From the NCBI RefSeq assembly GCF_048007035.1, contig NZ_CP180355.1, forward strand, positions 806,001 through 870,000: a stretch of 64,000 nucleotides of DNA, read 5' to 3'. The notes under the pieces were generated by a model. That model was given only the letters and a program-made list of their open reading frames with translations. It did not search any database and was not told where the DNA came from. Positions 17,401 to 25,800 of this stretch are shown in pieces (position 1 is the stretch's first letter; every line of letters starts with the position of its first letter). The position numbers and the translations under genes are program-made. This DNA comes from Imperialibacter sp963977595. Its GTDB lineage: Bacteria > Bacteroidota > Bacteroidia > Cytophagales > Cyclobacteriaceae.

Positions 17401-20400
17401 AACGGAACCGCCACCAGCTTTGCCTCCACCAGCGCTTCGGTCTACACCGCTGTCATTACCCCAAGCGCCGACGGGACTGTCACCGTAGATGTTGCCGCCA
17501 ATGTAGCTCAGGATGCAGCTAGCAATGGAAACTCCGCAGCTTCCCAATTCACCATCGAAGCCGACCTCACCTCCCCCACGCTGACGATAAGCAGTGCAGT
17601 GGCCGATCCCACCAACGGAGCTTTTACCACCACTTTTACCTTTTCGGAAGGCGTGACAGGTTTTGATGTTACCGACATTTCTGTTGGCAACGGAACCGCC
17701 ACCAGCTTTGCCTCCACCAGCGCTTCGGTCTACACCGCTGTCATTACCCCAAGCGCCGACGGGACTGTCACCGTAGATGTTGCCGCCAATGCAGCGCAGG
17801 ATGCAGCTACCAATGGAAACTCCGCAGCTTCCCAGTTCACCATCGAAGCCGACCTCACCTCTCCCACGCTGACGATAAGCAGTGCAGTGGCCGATCCCAC
17901 CAACGGAGCTTTTACCACCACTTTTACCTTTTCGGAAGGCGTGACAGGTTTTGATGTTACCGACATTTCTGTTGGCAACGGAACCGCCACCAGCTTTGCC
18001 TCCACCAGCGCTTCGGTCTACACCGCTGTCATTACCCCAAGCGCCGACGGGACTGTCACCGTAGATGTTGCCGCCAATGCAGCGCAGGATGCAGCTACCA
18101 ATGGAAACTCCGCAGCTTCCCAGTTCACCATCGAAGCCGACCTCACCTCTCCCACGCTGACGATAAGCAGTGCAGCGGCCGATCCCACCAACGGAGCTTT
18201 TACCACCACTTTTACCTTTTCGGAAGGCGTGACAGGTTTTGATGTTACCGACATTTCTGTTGGCAACGGAACCGCCACCAGCTTTGCCTCCACCAGCGCT
18301 TCGGTCTACACCGCTGTCATTACCCCAAGCGCCGACGGGACTGTCACCGTAGATGTTGCCGCCAATGCAGCGCAGGATGCAGCTACCAATGGAAACGCTG
18401 CAGGCTCCCAGTTCAGCATTGAAGCAGACCTCACTTCTCCAAACCTGACGATCAACAGTGAGGCGGCCGATCCCACCAATGGAACTTTTACCACCACTTT
18501 TACTTTTTCAGAAGACGTCACAGGCTTTGATGTTACCGACATTTCCGTTGGCAACGGAGCCGCCAGCAGCTTTGCCTCCAACAGCGCTTCGGTATACACC
18601 GCTGTCATTACCCCAAGCGCCGACAGGACTGTCACCGTAGATGTTGCCGCCAATGTAGCTCAGGATGCAGCTAGCAATGGAAACTCCGCAGCTTCCCAGT
18701 TCACCATCGAAGCCGACCTCACCTCCCCCACGCTGACGATAAGCAGTGCAGCGGCCGATCCCACCAACGGAGCTTTTACCACCACCTTTACTTTTTCAGA
18801 AGACGTGACAGGCTTTGATGTTACCGACATTTCTGTTGGCAACGGAGCAGCCAACAGTTTTGCCTCCACCAGCGCTTCGGTCTACACCGCCGTCATCACC
18901 CCAGAAACCGACGGGACTGTCACCATAAACATAGCTGATAATGCAGCACAGGATGCGGCTACCAATGGCAACTTCGCTGCTACTCAATTCAGCACTGTTG
19001 CCGACCTGACACCGCCAACGGTGGCAATCCTACACGCACCTGCGCTGGTCAACACTACCACTCCTTTTAGCATCACCTTCCGGTTTAGTGAGGCAGTCAC
19101 CCTTTTTGCATCCGAAGACGTCAGTGCCACCCATGCGTCGCTCACTAACTTCAAAAGCATTTCTGCCAACGAATACACGGTTGACCTGGCGCCAGATGGC
19201 ACTGGAAACATCGCCCTTGAAATCAAGGCCAACACGCTGGAAGATTTAGCCGGTAACGGCAATAATGCCTCAGCGGTAAGTACTATCGTATTTAACAATG
19301 CGCCGTTGGCCATGCCCGAATCTTATACCACTTACAACAACGTGGATTTGAATGTGGCGGCAGCCGACGGTGTGCTTGCCAACGATTCGGATCCTGATGG
19401 CAACGCTCTGACAGCAATTTTGGTAACGGATGCGGCTGCCGGTTCGCTGAGCCTGAGCACTGACGGGTCGTTTCTCTATGAGCCAGCTGCCGGGTTTACA
19501 GGCACCGTTACCTTTGACTACCAGGCAAGTGACGGCAACGTGTTGTCCGACATCACCCGGGTAACCATTGTTGTGGCGCAGGAGAACCGCCCTCCTTCTT
19601 TCACCGCTGGCGGCAATATTACGCAGCTGGAAGACGCCGGCGCCATCCAAATCGATAATTGGGCCACCAACATCAGTGATGGGGACAATGAAACTCAGTT
19701 GCTTACGTTTCAGGTGATTGAAAACAACAACCCTTCATTGTTCAGTACAGCGCCCGTCATTACAGCTCAGGGCACATTGACCTTTTCACTGGCAGAAAAT
19801 GCTTTTGGAACCGCAGATGTTACCGTTGTTCTCACCGACAACGGAAGCGTGAATAATACAAGCACAAAAAGCACCTTCAGTGTCAACATAACCCCGGTCA
19901 ATGATCCGCCTACCATCGATACGCCTACAGCCATTGATGTTGCGGCAGGGAGCTCAGCCAGCTTTGATCTCTCAGGAATTACCGCCGGTGCGTCCAACGA
20001 AAGTCAAACCATCCACATCAAAGCTTCCACCGATTCGCCCAACCTGATCACGGATGTAGTGGTGGCCTACAACAGCCCCGACGGTGCTGGAACAGTGTCT
20101 TTTAATACGTCAGGCAATGTTTCCGCCACCGCTACCATTGCATTGACCGTCGTGGATGACGGTGGCACCGACATTGGCGGCATCCACACAACCACTGTTT
20201 CACTTACTGTCAATATCAACCAGGTGATAACCAACCAGTTGTTCCTGCCCTCCCTGTTTTCACCTAACGGCGATGGCCGCAACGACCTCTTTATCCTCAG
20301 AGGTACTGGCATCGAAAGCATCGTATTTCAGGTTTACGACGCCCGGGGCAACAAGGTCTTTTACTCGTCGAACGTGGACGAGATAACCACCCTGGGTTGG

Positions 20401-20532
20401 AATGGAAAGGTGAATGGCTCGGCCGACGCCCCATCAGCGGCATACGTGTGGAGTGTCAGTGGTCGGTTTGCCGATGGAACGGAACTAGCCATAGGTGGAG
20501 AAAAAACAGGGGTAGTGAGGTTGATCAGGTAA
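14467..20532 (+). CDS. Giant repeat adhesin with CHU_C / T9SS type B sorting domain
   Basis: 2,021 residues from ATG 14467, which gives a signal peptide (IIITFFVFASFCSSLAVAQ); the ATG at 14398 overlaps the previous gene and adds 23 residues. Domains: four PKD domains (WDFGDG/WNFGDG at about residues 58, 138, 221, 307); five propeller-like repeats of ~54 residues (358-623; FSADGxKMFV, DINEYNLTTAWDVSTASY); a diverged Ig-like region; seven exact 96-residue Ig-like repeats (841-1512; SPTLTISS, FTFSEDVTGFDVTDISVG); a further diverged Ig domain; cadherin/Big-type domains (GVLANDSDPDGN near 1640); and a C-terminal LFSPNGDGRNDLF...VYDARGNKVF gliding-associated sorting domain. Exported by type IX secretion and surface-attached, probably in adhesion or gliding. 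It pairs with the upstream PorP/SprF-OmpA gene. Confidence 0.92.
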   Translation: MNRHLYKIIITFFVFASFCSSLAVAQPNAEFSITPGSKCKNDEVTFVNLSTGSIVDYLWDFGDGTTSDEINPTHTYTTPGTFTVILTATDAGGLTDSYNKSYIVRPPAANFDLSPAIGLGAPKTIFFTDQSVLPDTWQWNFGDGGTSTAQNPIHSFTSVGDFNVRLTVVDTVYGCSDYVEKAVKIVQLGADFTGSSLFGCGPLTANFTDASTSSSVITSWAWNFGDGGTSSDQNPSHKYDSPGTYTVALTITDENNFTSTKTRTNYVQVIGPSVKFKATSTTVAAAPATINFQDNTTSGSPVTSRTWDFGDGTTSNALNPSHEYTTSGIFDVKLTVTDLDGCSRTLTKTNYINTIPGAYDISIAIYDGNEDRFSVTAQEGAPFSLAFSADGSKMFVIGLIGRDINEYNLTTAWDVSTASYAGNAERLSVASEETSPTSLTFSADGFKMFVQGNSGDDINEYTLTTAWDVSTASYAGDAERFSVASQETSPRSLAFSSDGTKMFVMGNEGLDINEYNLTTAWDVSTASYAGDGERFSVAAQETELRSLAFSADGAKMFVMGSDGDDINEYNLTTAWDVSTATYAGDNERFSVAVDPVSLAFSADGTKMFVMNLPSRIINEYSLAAPVVTGAAANQAVNDNATLSPFSTITVQDPNGDNVSATITLDDNANGRLTGAGLTGLGPYTLASTDAASLQTSLRALVFSPRENRVASGNTETTTFTLDVRDGTFSHTDNRTTVVSSPVGPTVSIRSGGATDPTNGPFTVIFLFSEDIDLGGFSADDITVNNGTATRPDKYSIDISEYVATITPTTDGLVTVDLAAGVVQDLGGADNIAATQFTIEADLTSPTLTISSAVADPTNGAFTTTFTFSEGVTGFDVTDISVGNGTATSFASNSASVYTAVITPSADGTVTVDVAANAAQDAATNGNAAASQFTIEADLTSPTLTISSAAADPTNGAFTATFTFSEDVTGFDVTDISVGNGTATSFASTSASVYTAVITPSADGTVTVDVAANVAQDAASNGNSAASQFTIEADLTSPTLTISSAVADPTNGAFTTTFTFSEGVTGFDVTDISVGNGTATSFASTSASVYTAVITPSADGTVTVDVAANAAQDAATNGNSAASQFTIEADLTSPTLTISSAVADPTNGAFTTTFTFSEGVTGFDVTDISVGNGTATSFASTSASVYTAVITPSADGTVTVDVAANAAQDAATNGNSAASQFTIEADLTSPTLTISSAAADPTNGAFTTTFTFSEGVTGFDVTDISVGNGTATSFASTSASVYTAVITPSADGTVTVDVAANAAQDAATNGNAAGSQFSIEADLTSPNLTINSEAADPTNGTFTTTFTFSEDVTGFDVTDISVGNGAASSFASNSASVYTAVITPSADRTVTVDVAANVAQDAASNGNSAASQFTIEADLTSPTLTISSAAADPTNGAFTTTFTFSEDVTGFDVTDISVGNGAANSFASTSASVYTAVITPETDGTVTINIADNAAQDAATNGNFAATQFSTVADLTPPTVAILHAPALVNTTTPFSITFRFSEAVTLFASEDVSATHASLTNFKSISANEYTVDLAPDGTGNIALEIKANTLEDLAGNGNNASAVSTIVFNNAPLAMPESYTTYNNVDLNVAAADGVLANDSDPDGNALTAILVTDAAAGSLSLSTDGSFLYEPAAGFTGTVTFDYQASDGNVLSDITRVTIVVAQENRPPSFTAGGNITQLEDAGAIQIDNWATNISDGDNETQLLTFQVIENNNPSLFSTAPVITAQGTLTFSLAENAFGTADVTVVLTDNGSVNNTSTKSTFSVNITPVNDPPTIDTPTAIDVAAGSSASFDLSGITAGASNESQTIHIKASTDSPNLITDVVVAYNSPDGAGTVSFNTSGNVSATATIALTVVDDGGTDIGGIHTTTVSLTVNINQVITNQLFLPSLFSPNGDGRNDLFILRGTGIESIVFQVYDARGNKVFYSSNVDEITTLGWNGKVNGSADAPSAAYVWSVSGRFADGTELAIGGEKTGVVRLIR
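15573..16335 (+). repeat. Tandem ~162 bp propeller-like repeats inside the adhesin
   Basis: Five degenerate units of about 162 bp (54 residues), each with FSxDGxKMFV followed by DINEY-LTTAWDVSTA. The spacing of successive FSADG blocks is 162 bp. The pattern resembles one blade of a beta-propeller or an SdiA/lactonase-like repeat. Confidence 0.75.
16987..19002 (+). repeat. Seven tandem 288 bp repeats encoding Ig-like domains
   Basis: The GACCTCACCTC-type unit start recurs at 16987, 17275, 17563, 17851, 18139, 18427 and 18715, and ends at 19003: exactly 288 bp each with no indels. The units starting at 17563, 17851 and 18139 differ by only a few bases. A collapse or expansion of this block by recombination, or in assembly, is possible. 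Confidence 0.93.
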
Positions 20533-20567
20533 GTGAAACCAAATCGATCGTTGATCGTCACTGCTAT

Positions 20568-20589
20568 GGCCGGCACTTACACGCTGGCC
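20568..20589 (+). terminator. Candidate transcript-end hairpin after the adhesin gene
   Basis: GGCCGGC (20568-20574) and GCTGGCC (20583-20589) form a 7 bp stem with one G-U pair, 36 bp after the adhesin stop. There is no immediate U-run (the next T5 is 20 bp on), so Rho-independent function is uncertain. The stretch 20590-20899 has no gene I can support; it is C/G-rich and contains short complementary blocks, and may be a dispersed repeat. Confidence 0.35.
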
Positions 20590-20899
20590 GGTTAAAATAA
20601 GATGCCTTTTTGTTGTGCCGCATCCCGAACAGCAAAAGCTCATGCACATTTGACATTGCCTTCGGAGCCTTGGGCGTGCCCTCCCTCGCAGGAGATACGT
20701 GTCAGCTGAAACACTGATGCGCTCGGGAGGTCGGGCTATTCGCTGCAAGTCCTCTGCTTCGCACGTCGTGCCTCCTACCTCGGCCTGTGGGCTTTCCGCT
20801 ACTATCCCTCACGCAAAGGAAGGGTCGCTTCAAAACATAAATAACCAGGAATACGATCTGGATAATTTCAGTAAATTCACATGTAAAAGAAACCCCGCC

Positions 20900-21294
20900 G
20901 TGCGGGATTCGCTCAACTCCTTTCTGGTGAAGAAGAACCGGATTTTGTGGGTGGACGACCAGCCAGCCAACAACAAACCCATTGCCGACTACATGGCCAG
21001 GCAGGGGGGGCGGTGATTGTGCGGGCACTTACCACTGACCAGGCCATCAACTTCATCAAAACCCAGGGCTTCGACTACATCATCAGCGACATGAACCGCC
21101 TGGAGGACAACACTAAAAACCCCAAGGCCGGGCTTGACCTACTGGCCTACGTGAAAAAGGCCAGGGTAAAAACCCCGCTGGCGTTCTACTCCGGAAGCGG
21201 GCCTGGCCAGCGAGACATTGTAAAAGCCACCGACAAGCAAAAAGTGCTGCTGACCAATGACTCAAAGGAGCTGTTTGATTTTTTGGGGTTTTGA
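20900..21294 (+). pseudogene. Response-regulator receiver-like gene broken at a G7 run
   Basis: One frame reads KKNRILWVDDQPANNKPIAD, the acidic start of a receiver-like fold, and ends at 21016. The next frame continues AVIVRALTTDQAINFI, then DYIISDMNRLEDN (candidate phospho-Asp) and ELFDFLGF, and ends at 21294. Eight instead of seven G at 21004-21010 would join them as RQGGAVIVRAL. So this is a one-base deletion, a sequencing error or phase variation. No convincing ATG start exists; GTG 20900 is a guess. Its stop lies right at the edge of the cassette array. Confidence 0.6.
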
Positions 21295-21296
21295 GG

Positions 21297-21412
21297 GCGG
21301 CCAGATATGGCACGTGCCTCTGGACTTTTTAAATATCTACTAAAGTATCGGTTTTGCATTTCAGTTTCAAGTAACCCTGTAGAGGCATGTGCTATATCAT
21401 TTGTTACCTGCC
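21297..21412 (-). repeat. attC-like site 3 (array end, downstream core lost)
   Basis: It begins with R''-type GGCAGGTAAC (minus strand, 21412-21403), overlapping the last codons of the 21397-22350 gene. The stem arms are GATATAGCACATGCCTCT and AGAGGCACGTGCCATATC (two mismatches), about 60 bp apart. The expected GTT core is absent at the far end; the receiver-like pseudogene begins there. Confidence 0.65.
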
Positions 21413-22350
21413 TTTTTTCCAGCCTTACTTTCTTTTTCTACGAACACTGGTTCAAAGGTTCGAGGTTCTTCAATCTCGGCAATATCAAAATCAAATTCTT
21501 GAAGTTTTAAAGCACTGTCAAGAACAAAATCTATGCAGAATTGACAGTTCTGTTTAGTCCATTTCTTCTTTCTCCAAATTTCAGAAACGTGATGACCGTT
21601 TTGCATCCTCGTTACTTTTGGTGTTAGAAGTTTAAATTTAGCAAACCTCTTATAATCAATGCCAAAGCTTATAATTTTGATCGCTTTCTGTATCCCATCA
21701 AGTGAATCCCTAACATTATCAACGAACCTTGCCATGTCTCTGTCTTCTCGGATTCCCATGTGAAAGGAACTTTGAAAAGTTAGGTCTTTACCGAAAAAGA
21801 AAGGAGAGTTACTTAGGTAGTCAGATTTTGAGTTCTCATAAGTATAGAGCAGTTCGTGAAATGCAATTGCTGCCTTTTCGATTGAATCTTCAAAGTTGTT
21901 GCCATTTAATGCCTTTTCGGCTTCTTCCAATTGCGATCTTACGTTCTCATAACTTATTAGACTAAATAATGAAATTTCACTGAATTCAATCCCGAATTGT
22001 GTTTTTGTGTTCTGATCAAAAAAGTCGTGTGCGTTCACACGGCTTATCTCAATGTCTGATTTTGAAGGCAATAACCCTTTATGCTTGATGTTTACTCTTC
22101 TAGCATTTAGGTTTCTCATCGATTCTTTCAAAGTCAAGGAAGGTATCTGAGTCCAATAATCTAAGAAGTTTAGTTTGTCAGATTTGATGTTTTTTTCTTC
22201 AGCCAAAAGCTTCAAGTACATTTCAATGCTATCATGAAATGATAAAATGGAAAATGCAGCAACAGTTTCGACTTGATATGATTGTTCAACACCTATTCGA
22301 AAAAGGTGTTTAATAATTGCTAGCCTCTTTAATACTATTTCGTTCTTCAT
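21397..22350 (-). CDS. Cassette-encoded hypothetical protein
   Basis: 317 residues, no signal peptide, largely helical. It begins MKNEIVLKRLAIIKHLFRIG and has a SFHDSIEMYLKLLAEEKNI segment and a Lys-rich C-terminus (EKESKAGKKAGNK). The pattern resembles a HEPN-like or helical-bundle protein, but I recognise no family. Its stop codon lies inside attC-like site 3. It starts 11 bp after the end of the IS-split gene, so the two probably formed a two-gene cassette operon. G+C is lower than in the housekeeping genes, consistent with acquisition. Confidence 0.65.
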   Translation of the reverse strand: MKNEIVLKRLAIIKHLFRIGVEQSYQVETVAAFSILSFHDSIEMYLKLLAEEKNIKSDKLNFLDYWTQIPSLTLKESMRNLNARRVNIKHKGLLPSKSDIEISRVNAHDFFDQNTKTQFGIEFSEISLFSLISYENVRSQLEEAEKALNGNNFEDSIEKAAIAFHELLYTYENSKSDYLSNSPFFFGKDLTFQSSFHMGIREDRDMARFVDNVRDSLDGIQKAIKIISFGIDYKRFAKFKLLTPKVTRMQNGHHVSEIWRKKKWTKQNCQFCIDFVLDSALKLQEFDFDIAEIEEPRTFEPVFVEKESKAGKKAGNK

Positions 22351-22361
22351 GACTAAGAGTT

Positions 22362-22702
22362 TTAATTTGGTTCAATACTCCATTTGGGTACTATCTGATT
22401 TAGTCGAAGTTTGGAGTTTTTGAGACCTTCTTCTAGTTTATCAAGGCTTTTTGATTTAATGGGACTTGAATCAGGTAATGAAAAAATAAATGTCACTATA
22501 ATTGGATAGGCCTTTTTTCTGAAATCCTTAAGGATTTTGTCCAAAGGTTGATCGGTCATATCCGACTTGATTATCTCTTTGTATGCCTCATCCGCCAAAC
22601 TTCCGTAAACTCTTAAAAAAGAAGCTAAGAAATGAAATTGATCTTGATCTTGAGATTTTAAATTAAGCAACCTGTCAACCTGATCATCACACTTGTTGGA
22701 TA
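22362..22702 (-). pseudogene. C-terminal part of a cassette gene split by the IS21 element
   Basis: From the IS junction the frame reads SNKCDDQVDRLLNLKSQDQD to IVPKWSIEPN (about 113 residues). It joins in frame with the other half at 25354-25608: removing the element gives ...LRDLRNNWL-SNKCDDQ.... No known family; helical. It was probably encoded with the downstream 317-residue protein. Confidence 0.75.
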
Positions 22703-22797
22703 CTGCGGTTCTAAGGGTGCCAGCGATTTCGGAGCAACAGTGCCAGCGATTTCGGTTCAAACTGTGCCACTATTTGCCAATTGAGTTTGGGTTATCA

Positions 22798-22857
22798 ACG
22801 GTTCTAACCGTGCCAATTTAATTGCATCAAGAAGTCAACACGGTTCTAACCGTGCCA
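22798..22857 (+). repeat. Palindromic subterminal repeats of the IS21 element
   Basis: ACGGTTCTAACCGTGCCA occurs at 22798-22815 and again at 22840-22857, 42 bp apart, between the left end and istA. Each contains the palindrome ACGGTT-CT-AACCGT. Likely transposase-binding sites. Confidence 0.7.
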
Positions 22858-22914
22858 CGAGGTGTTACCACTATAGGAGAAGTGTTTTTATACTCAGCTC
22901 AAAAAAGAGCTGAC

Positions 22915-24468
22915 ATGTCAAAAACCCTTGATCCTATGGACTTAAAACAAATCATCACCTTACACCTGGACGGCCTGAGTAATCGCAAGATTGGTGAGAC
23001 TTTGGGCATCAGCCGCAATACAATCAATCGCTACCTACAGCTTTTTAAAGGCAGCGATCGTCCCCTCAGAGCACTTCTACAGCTAGATGAAGCCTGTTTA
23101 CGGGAACAATTTCCAGTAAAAACTACCATTGATAATGATCGCTACAATGAACTGATGCTTTACCTACAGCACGTCCATCAGCAGTGCTCTCACCCCGGCT
23201 TCACCTTTCTCTATCACTATCAGGAGTACGCATCGGCATGTTCATCACCCTACAGCTATACCCAGTTCATGGCTCATTACCGAGCTAAATATGCCCGTGA
23301 AAAAGGCTCCATGAAGCTCAACCATCAGGCAGGCCATGAAATGTTCGTGGATTACACAGGCAAGAAAATGACTGTGGTAGACCGGCAAACAGGCGAAGTC
23401 TGTGAGGTAGAAGTATTCGTTGCGATACTTCCCTGTAGTCAATACACCTATGTAGAGGCTTGTGATAGCCAGAAACGGGGTGATTTTCTCTCCTGCCTGG
23501 GCAATGCTCTTGAGTTTTTTGATGGCGTACCCAAGGCCATTGTTTCAGACAATCTTAAGTCGGCAGTAACCAAAGCCAGTAAATATGAAGCGGACATCAA
23601 CCGGTCATTAAAAGACTTTGCCAGGCATTACAACTGTGTGATTAACCCCACACGCAGCTATTCACCGCAAGACAAAGCCCTGGTAGAAAATGCAGTACAC
23701 CTTACCTATCAGCGTATCTTCTATCCCTTACGGGAAATTACCTTCTTCAGTCTTTGCGATCTCAATAAAGAGATCCGAAAACAGCTACAGGTGTACAATG
23801 ATCTGCTTTTTCAAAGAAAACAGGCCAGTCGAAAAGAGCTCTACCAATCCCTGGATAGAGGTTATCTCAAACCTCTGCCTGGTAGTCGCTACCAGCTCAA
23901 GGACTATACCCGAGCGAAGGTACAGAAGATGGGGTATGTGTTCTTTTCGCCAGACAAAGCCTACTACAGCGTGCCCTATCGTTACATTGGACATCAAACG
24001 CAGATTCATTATACTGATGATATAATAGAGGTCTATTACAACCACCAACGTATAGCCTCTCATCATCGCAACCCTGTGAAAGGGGCCTACATCACCAATA
24101 AAGACCACCTGAGCAGTACCCACAAGGCCTATTCAGAGTGGAGTCCTGAGTTCTTCCAAAAAGCAGCTCTCCGATATGGAGAAGCAGTTGTTAGCTTTAT
24201 GAAAGGCCTGTTTGCTAATCCTGACTATCCTGAGATCAACTACAAGCGGGCACAGGGCATCCTGGCCATGGGCCGAGACCATGGCGGTGACAGGCTTAAC
24301 AAAGCCTGTAAAAGAGCCTGTGACCTGGCAGAATACCGCTACACACTGGTCAAAAATATACTCATCAATAAACAGGAAGAGTTGGAGCTTGATGTAGAAA
24401 AACTAGCCGATCAATCTTCACACATCCCTGTCCATGAAAATATCCGTGGTGCCCGGTATTATCAGTGA
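22915..24468 (+). CDS. istA: IS21-family transposase IstA
   Basis: 517 residues from ATG 22915 (MSKTLDPMDLKQI); the ATG at 22822 lies within the repeat-rich left end. N-terminal HTH: LDGLSNRKIGETLGISRNTINRYL. The integrase core carries the DDE residues: HEMFVDYTGKKM (first Asp), AIVSDNLKSAV (second Asp) and SPQDKALVENAV (Glu). A C-terminal IstA beta domain follows (YYSVPYRYIGHQ). It carries out strand transfer together with the helper ATPase IstB encoded 66 bp downstream. The normal length and intact motifs suggest an active element. Confidence 0.95.
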   Translation: MSKTLDPMDLKQIITLHLDGLSNRKIGETLGISRNTINRYLQLFKGSDRPLRALLQLDEACLREQFPVKTTIDNDRYNELMLYLQHVHQQCSHPGFTFLYHYQEYASACSSPYSYTQFMAHYRAKYAREKGSMKLNHQAGHEMFVDYTGKKMTVVDRQTGEVCEVEVFVAILPCSQYTYVEACDSQKRGDFLSCLGNALEFFDGVPKAIVSDNLKSAVTKASKYEADINRSLKDFARHYNCVINPTRSYSPQDKALVENAVHLTYQRIFYPLREITFFSLCDLNKEIRKQLQVYNDLLFQRKQASRKELYQSLDRGYLKPLPGSRYQLKDYTRAKVQKMGYVFFSPDKAYYSVPYRYIGHQTQIHYTDDIIEVYYNHQRIASHHRNPVKGAYITNKDHLSSTHKAYSEWSPEFFQKAALRYGEAVVSFMKGLFANPDYPEINYKRAQGILAMGRDHGGDRLNKACKRACDLAEYRYTLVKNILINKQEELELDVEKLADQSSHIPVHENIRGARYYQ

Positions 24469-24534
24469 AATGACCCTGGGGATGCCATGTGATGGCTGAA
24501 AATACTATCCACATGAAACCATAAACAATCGCAT

Positions 24535-25266
24535 ATGAATAACACACAAACAAATCAAAAACTACGTGCAATGAGACTGGAAGCCATGGCACAGCTCCAT
24601 GAGCAACAAGTCTCATCCAATCAACACATGCAAATGACTTCCGATGAGTACCTCGGCATGCTTACCGACCATCAATGGGAAGCCAGGCAGCATCAAAAAT
24701 CTCAGAGACTACTCAAACTGGCTGGGTTTAGACAAAAAACAACCATTGAAGAGATCAACTACGGGCAACAGAGAAATCTGGACAAAAACATGTTTCAAAG
24801 GCTTACTACCCTTGACTTCATTGCCAAAAATGAAAACCTCATCATCACCGGTGCTTCAGGATTGGGGAAAAGCTACCTAAGCCAAGCATTGGGGCATCAA
24901 GCCTGTATGATGGAATACAAGGTCGTCTACCAAAATACGGCCAGGATGCTTAACCGACTCAAACTTGCTAAAGTGGATGGAACCTATTTAAAGGAACTAA
25001 GAAAGATTAACCAAACTCACCTGCTCATACTTGATGATTTTGGTCTACAATCCATGGATAATCATGCCAGGGAAACTATCCTTGATATCATTGAGGAGCG
25101 CTACAACACCAACTCTACTATTGTAGCATCACAAATACCCGTATCCGCTTGGTATGATATAATCGGAGAAGGCACCATTGCTGATGCTATTCTGGATCGG
25201 TTGGTTAACTCTTCTCACAGGATAGACCTCAAAGGTCAATCTTTAAGAAAACAACCTGTGCTTTAA
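24535..25266 (+). CDS. istB: IS21-family helper ATPase IstB
   Basis: 243 residues. AAA+ ATPase with Walker A GASGLGKSYLSQALG near residue 107 and Walker B HLLILDDFGL near residue 165. The N-terminal helical region is typical of IstB (LEAMAQLHEQQ). IstB oligomerises on DNA and guides IstA to the target. The length is normal. The right end of the element begins about 45 bp after its stop. Confidence 0.95.
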   Translation: MNNTQTNQKLRAMRLEAMAQLHEQQVSSNQHMQMTSDEYLGMLTDHQWEARQHQKSQRLLKLAGFRQKTTIEEINYGQQRNLDKNMFQRLTTLDFIAKNENLIITGASGLGKSYLSQALGHQACMMEYKVVYQNTARMLNRLKLAKVDGTYLKELRKINQTHLLILDDFGLQSMDNHARETILDIIEERYNTNSTIVASQIPVSAWYDIIGEGTIADAILDRLVNSSHRIDLKGQSLRKQPVL

Positions 25267-25353
25267 TAATATTTATGCTAAAATTACACTCTCCTATAGT
25301 GGAACAACTAGTGGCACCATAAGGCCGAAATCACTGGCACCATTAGACCGAAA

Positions 25354-25608
25354 TAGCCAATTGTTACGCAAATCTCTTAAACTATTTTGGCTCCAGTTTG
25401 CATTTTCATAGTTATAACGTTCCCATGTAACTTGCTTCCTGTCAAATAAATGCGTTAAGATGTCCTCAATTGAAGCGGAATCATCTAAAGCCTTTTTAAT
25501 GGACTTGACAGGAAATCGCAGTTTTAAATCCTTGAAGTTTACAAAAACTGTAGATGTGTTGGCAATTACAGCAATGGCTTCAAATAATTCCTTCAGGTTT
25601 TGATCCAT
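25354..25608 (-). pseudogene. N-terminal part of the cassette gene split by IS21
   Basis: ATG 25608 starts MDQNLKELFEAIAVIANTST; the frame enters the IS right end after LRDLRNNWL. Joined with 22362-22702 it gives a protein of about 198 residues, helical and without a signal peptide. It is the first gene of cassette 3, starting 21 bp after the core GTTACCTGCC. Function unknown. Confidence 0.72.
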
Positions 25609-25628
25609 TTATTTCGTTTTTTAGATAT

Positions 25629-25797
25629 GGCAGGTAACGCCTCAGTAAAGTGAGTGTGGGAGTTTTATGCAGCCCCGCTTCCACTACATCTTAGCCACGC
25701 CGATGTTAAAATTAACCCTTGTGGCGGACATTCCAAGCCAACAAATGATTGAAAACCGATGAAGCCGCCATTCATTGTCAGCCCTTTGTTAGCTTTC
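25629..25797 (-). repeat. attC-like site 2 (long, VCR-like family copy A)
   Basis: On the minus strand it runs from GAAAGCTAAC (25797-25788) to GTTACCTGCC (25638-25629), 169 bp. Its interior holds the block GTCCGCCACAAG ... GGCGTGGCTA (about 25691-25739), shared with two plus-strand sites at 45.6 and 46.4 kb. The arms are imperfectly complementary over their full length. Confidence 0.7.
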
Positions 25798-25800
25798 TTT

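Larger units (their letters stand above)
22704..25352 (+). mobile_element. IS21-family insertion sequence
   Basis: A complete element of about 2.65 kb with istA and istB. The left end has GTGCCAGCGATTTCGG twice (22717-22732 and 22740-22755). The right end has the inverted copy CCGAAATCACTGGCAC (25325-25340) and a partial copy next to the tip. This multiple-terminal-repeat layout is typical of IS21. Flanks share only ATA, so a clean target duplication is not evident. It lies inside a cassette gene. Confidence 0.88.

Noticed and set aside
16209..19650. Many long minus-strand open frames inside the adhesin gene
   Set aside because: They recur with the 288 bp repeat and have Ser/Ala/Val-rich translations typical of antisense readings of Ig-like repeats. 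The plus-strand frame is continuous, with domains.
20590..20900. Possible CRISPR array or tRNA in the G/C-rich stretch after the adhesin
   Set aside because: No regularly spaced direct repeats and no cloverleaf could be seen; at most a dispersed repeat.
22704..25352. IS element targeting the attC-like site itself
   Set aside because: The element sits in the coding part of the split gene, about 280 bp or more from the nearest attC-like site, so there is no sign of attC-specific insertion.
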